A DNA stretch of 7,487 bases from assembly GCA_005888525.1 (NCBI GenBank), contig VBAB01000417.1, positions 1 to 7,487 on the forward strand. Direction: 5' to 3'. Both the position numbers and the translations under genes were made by a program. Positions 5,500 to 7,487 of this stretch are shown piece by piece. The stretch is from Alphaproteobacteria bacterium. Lineage in GTDB: Bacteria > Pseudomonadota > Alphaproteobacteria > Rhizobiales > Hyphomicrobiaceae. The notes beneath the pieces are model-generated. The model saw nothing but the letters and a program-made list of their open reading frames with translations. It was not told the origin of the DNA and ran no database searches. The stretch's first letter is position 1. The number at the start of each line of letters is the position of its first letter.

Positions 5500-6543
5500 T
5501 CACGGCTGCCAGGGGCGACGCTCCGCCACCGTGTCGGCGCCGCGTTCCCTTGCCACCGAACGCTCGATCTCGCGGGCCAGGGCTGCCAGCGCCTCCTTCA
5601 TGCCGCGACCGGAAACGGCTGAGAGCAGCAGCGGCTTCTTGCGCGAGACGGCCTTGAGCACAGCCGCCTTGGCGGCGAGGCTGGCATCGTCCAGGGCGTC
5701 GCATTTGGAGAGCGCGACGATCTCCTTCTTCTTCACCAACTCGGCGCCGTACGCCTTGAGTTCCGCGCGCACGATCCGATAGGCGCCGGCGATGTCCTCG
5801 GTCGTGGCGTCGACGAGGTGCAGAAGCACGCGACAGCGCTCGACATGGCCGAGAAACCGGGTGCCGAGCCCTGCGCCCTCGTGCGCGCCTTCGATCAGGC
5901 CCGGGATGTCGGCCAGCACAAAATCGCGGGATGGAGCCTGGACCACCCCGAGATTGGGATGGAGCGTCGTGAAGGGATAGTCGGCAATCTTCGGCTTGGC
6001 CGCGCTCACTGCTGCGAGGAAGGTGGACTTGCCGGCATTCGGCAAACCGATGATGCCGGCGTCCGCGATCAGTTTGAGCCGCAACCAGATGGTCAGCTCC
6101 TCGCCGAGCTGGCCTGGGTTGGCGTGGCGCGGCGCCTGGTTGGTCGAGGATTTGAAATGCGCGTTGCCGAACCCCCCGTTGCCGCCCTTGGCGATGCGAG
6201 CCCGGTCGCCCGGCTGCATCAGGCGGGCAAGCAGGGTCTCCTGGTCCTCGGCCAGCACCTCCGTGCCGGGCGGCACCTTGATCACCACGTCCTCGGCCGA
6301 CGCCCCGGTGCGGTTCTTACCCATGCCACCGCCACCGCTCTTGGCCTTGAAATGCTGACGGAAGCGATAGTCGATCAGCGTGTTGAGATTGGCGACACAC
6401 TCCACCCATACGTCGCCGCCCTTGCCGCCGTCGCCGCCGTCGGGCCCGCCGAACTCGATGAACTTCTCGCGCCGGAACGAGATGCAGCCCGGCCCGCCGT
6501 CGCCGGATGTCACGTAGATTTTGGCCTGGTCGAGGAACTTCAT
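5500..6543 (-). CDS. obgE: GTPase ObgE/CgtA, ribosome assembly factor
   Basis: Complete Obg-family GTPase of 347 residues, the usual alphaproteobacterial length. The N-terminal Obg domain (1-159) has the expected glycine-rich pattern, with FGGPDGGDGGKGGDV at 31-45 and KSGGGGMGKNRTG at 68-80. The G domain shows G1 GLPNAGKST (166-174), G2 FTTLHPNLG (191-199), G3 DIPGLIEGA (212-220), G4 SKCD (279-282) and G5 SAVSG (308-312). There is no long C-terminal extension. The protein binds the 50S subunit and links ribosome maturation with GTP/ppGpp levels and cell-cycle progress; it is essential in most bacteria. The start is ATG 6543 because MKFLDQAKIYV is the conserved Obg N-terminus; the frame continues upstream to 6630 without family similarity. 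The preceding acetyltransferase gene ends 73 nt upstream on the same strand, and the two probably share a message. proB, the usual next gene in many relatives, does not follow. Confidence 0.97.
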   Translation of the reverse strand: MKFLDQAKIYVTSGDGGPGCISFRREKFIEFGGPDGGDGGKGGDVWVECVANLNTLIDYRFRQHFKAKSGGGGMGKNRTGASAEDVVIKVPPGTEVLAEDQETLLARLMQPGDRARIAKGGNGGFGNAHFKSSTNQAPRHANPGQLGEELTIWLRLKLIADAGIIGLPNAGKSTFLAAVSAAKPKIADYPFTTLHPNLGVVQAPSRDFVLADIPGLIEGAHEGAGLGTRFLGHVERCRVLLHLVDATTEDIAGAYRIVRAELKAYGAELVKKKEIVALSKCDALDDASLAAKAAVLKAVSRKKPLLLSAVSGRGMKEALAALAREIERSVARERGADTVAERRPWQP

Positions 6544-6616
6544 CTTGCGCGTGCCTCGAGGTGTTCGCGGGTCAGCAAGGTTCTGGCGTGCGGTCGACCT
6601 CGTTTGTGGACGGAGA

Positions 6617-7207
6617 TCAAGGGATACCAAAGAGGCCGAGCCAGGCGCGCCAGCGCGCCGGCGGCTGGCGAGCGGTCGGCGATTTCGAGCTCGGCTCTCC
6701 CATCAGGGCGTGCTGCCGGTCGAGCCAATAGGTGACCACCTCCACGTCCTGCCGGCGCGCGGCGCAGGCAATGCGGCCGCGGCCTACCGCCTCGAAGCCG
6801 AGCTTGGCAAGCACCCGGGCGGAAGCAACGTTGTCCACGAAGTGCGCGGAAGAGAAGGCCGGCAGCCGCGGATTGGCAAATCCGTAGCGCACCACGATGC
6901 GGCTGGCTTCCGTCGCAAACCCGTGCCCCCACCACGGCCGCCCGATCCAGAATCCGAGCTCGGCGATGCCAGACGGCCTGCGGTAATAGCCCACGCCGCC
7001 GATGAGGCGGCCCTCCCGCTCGATGCCGAAACGCACCTCGCCCCGCGCCGGCTTGAGCCAACCCACCGCTTGCGCGGGCGAAAAGGGATAGGGGATGTCG
7101 CTCGTCATGGAGGCAACGGCCCAGTCGCCAGAAAGGCGTGCAAACTCGTCCGCGTCGGTGCCGCGGAAGGCGCGCAGGACAAGGCGTTCTGTCTCGAGCT
7201 TCGACAT
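6617..7207 (-). CDS. GNAT-family N-acetyltransferase (RimJ/RimL-like)
   Basis: A 196-residue acetyltransferase of the RimJ/RimL-like branch (Acetyltransf_3 type). It starts with the family's typical TERLVLRAF (7-14). The acetyl-CoA pyrophosphate-binding motif A is seen as IGRPWWGHGFATEA (88-101), and the conserved C-terminal VDNVASARVLAKLGFEAVG (124-142) completes the fold. The last 25 residues, after the core, are Pro/Arg/Trp-rich and less typical. The substrate cannot be read from the sequence; family members acetylate ribosomal-protein N-termini, amino acids or drugs. A GNAT gene between rpmA and obgE is common in Hyphomicrobiales. The Shine-Dalgarno before ATG 7207 is weak, so the start rests on homology at TERLVLR. 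Confidence 0.9.
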   Translation of the reverse strand: MSKLETERLVLRAFRGTDADEFARLSGDWAVASMTSDIPYPFSPAQAVGWLKPARGEVRFGIEREGRLIGGVGYYRRPSGIAELGFWIGRPWWGHGFATEASRIVVRYGFANPRLPAFSSAHFVDNVASARVLAKLGFEAVGRGRIACAARRQDVEVVTYWLDRQHALMGEPSSKSPTARQPPARWRAWLGLFGIP

Positions 7208-7433
7208 CCGTCATGCCCGCGCGGTCGAAGAACGGCGCGACCAAGAGTGAGTGATTAGCCCGGTACTACACCCTCCTGCCGAACCACCGCAGCTACGTCT
7301 TTGGCACGACGCGGGAGCGACCCACCTTCGATACGATGCACGAACGGCGTGGGGACGCGGAGAGGAGGTACTGGATGCGCTGTGCGGCATTCTTCACCGT
7401 CCCGCAGAACGGGCTCACCCGCACCTTTCGTGG
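7208..7433. other. Intergenic spacer between rpmA and the acetyltransferase gene
   Basis: This 226-nt spacer contains no convincing gene, RNA or terminator. A short hairpin, CCCG-CAGAA-CGGG, lies just after rpmA but has no T tract. The plus strand is free of stops in one frame from 7255 to 7469 but without an early start codon or ribosome site. The promoter for the acetyltransferase and obgE may lie here, but no clear hexamers were seen. Confidence 0.5.
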
Positions 7434-7487
7434 CTACTCGGCGGCGGCTTTTGGCTTGACCGAGATGTAGACCCGCCCGTTGCGTTT
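7434..7487 (-). CDS. rpmA: 50S ribosomal protein L27, C-terminal fragment cut by the window edge
   Basis: The last 17 codons and the TAG stop (7434-7436) are present. They encode KRNGRVYISVKPKAAAE, which resembles the C-termini of alphaproteobacterial L27 (a basic NGR segment, then a YVSV-like strand and an acidic end). The position agrees: rpmA is the expected gene upstream of the GNAT gene and obgE on this strand. The piece is too short for similarity alone to be decisive, so the call leans on gene order. Confidence 0.75.
   Translation of the reverse strand, partial: KRNGRVYISVKPKAAAE

Noticed and set aside
5492..5505. Hairpin CCGTG-CCTT-CACGG over the obgE stop codon as a terminator
   Set aside because: The stem is only 5 bp and no T tract follows on either strand.
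6540..7244. A 234-residue minus-strand frame overlapping the acetyltransferase gene
   Set aside because: It is an out-of-frame shadow. The GNAT motifs are in the 6617-7207 frame.
7255..7470. Stop-free plus-strand frame of about 70 codons opposite the rpmA-GNAT spacer, rich in G/C at third positions
   Set aside because: It has no start codon near its beginning and no ribosome site, it runs antisense into rpmA, and its translation resembles no family I know. Long open frames by chance are common at this GC content. A decayed gene remnant cannot be excluded.

Overview
The window is GC-rich, with G or C at most third codon positions. It joins two unlike blocks. The right end carries an L27 (rpmA) tail, a GNAT acetyltransferase and obgE on the minus strand. 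That order is typical of Alphaproteobacteria, especially Hyphomicrobiales (rhizobia and relatives), so I place the organism there. The family-level assignment is an inference from gene order and protein flavour, not from a phylogeny.

Layout: (1) Bases 1-2853, plus strand, hold an arsenic-resistance cluster. It consists of the 3' part of a thioredoxin-coupled-type arsenate reductase (arsC), an AqpS-type aquaglyceroporin, an ArsR repressor with a C-terminal vicinal cysteine pair, and an ArsO-like FAD/NAD(P)H oxidoreductase with an unusual cysteine-rich tail. (2) Bases 2899-4089, minus strand and convergent with the ars block, encode a three-part protein: a VOC (glyoxalase/PhnB-like) domain, one membrane helix and a long Ala/Glu/Arg coiled coil. 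(3) Bases 4315-5313, minus strand, encode an unrecognised single-pass membrane protein. A strong intrinsic terminator (4222-4267) follows it. (4) Bases 5500-7487, minus strand, hold obgE, the GNAT gene and the last 17 codons of rpmA.

How the genes fit together: ArsC reduces arsenate to arsenite. AqpS lets arsenite leave the cell down its gradient, the route described for the Sinorhizobium meliloti ars operon, which uses a channel instead of an ArsB/Acr3 pump. ArsR senses trivalent arsenic and represses the cluster. The flavoprotein is a common but poorly characterised ars-operon member whose cysteine tail suggests metalloid binding. No pump, arsH or arsM is visible, although genes left of base 1 are unknown. 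obgE, rpmA and the acetyltransferase are housekeeping genes. The usual downstream neighbour of obgE, proB, is absent, and the hypothetical, VOC and ars genes occupy that place, so the left part of the window looks like an accessory insertion or rearrangement next to a conserved core locus.

No tRNA, rRNA, CRISPR array, insertion sequence or attachment site was seen.
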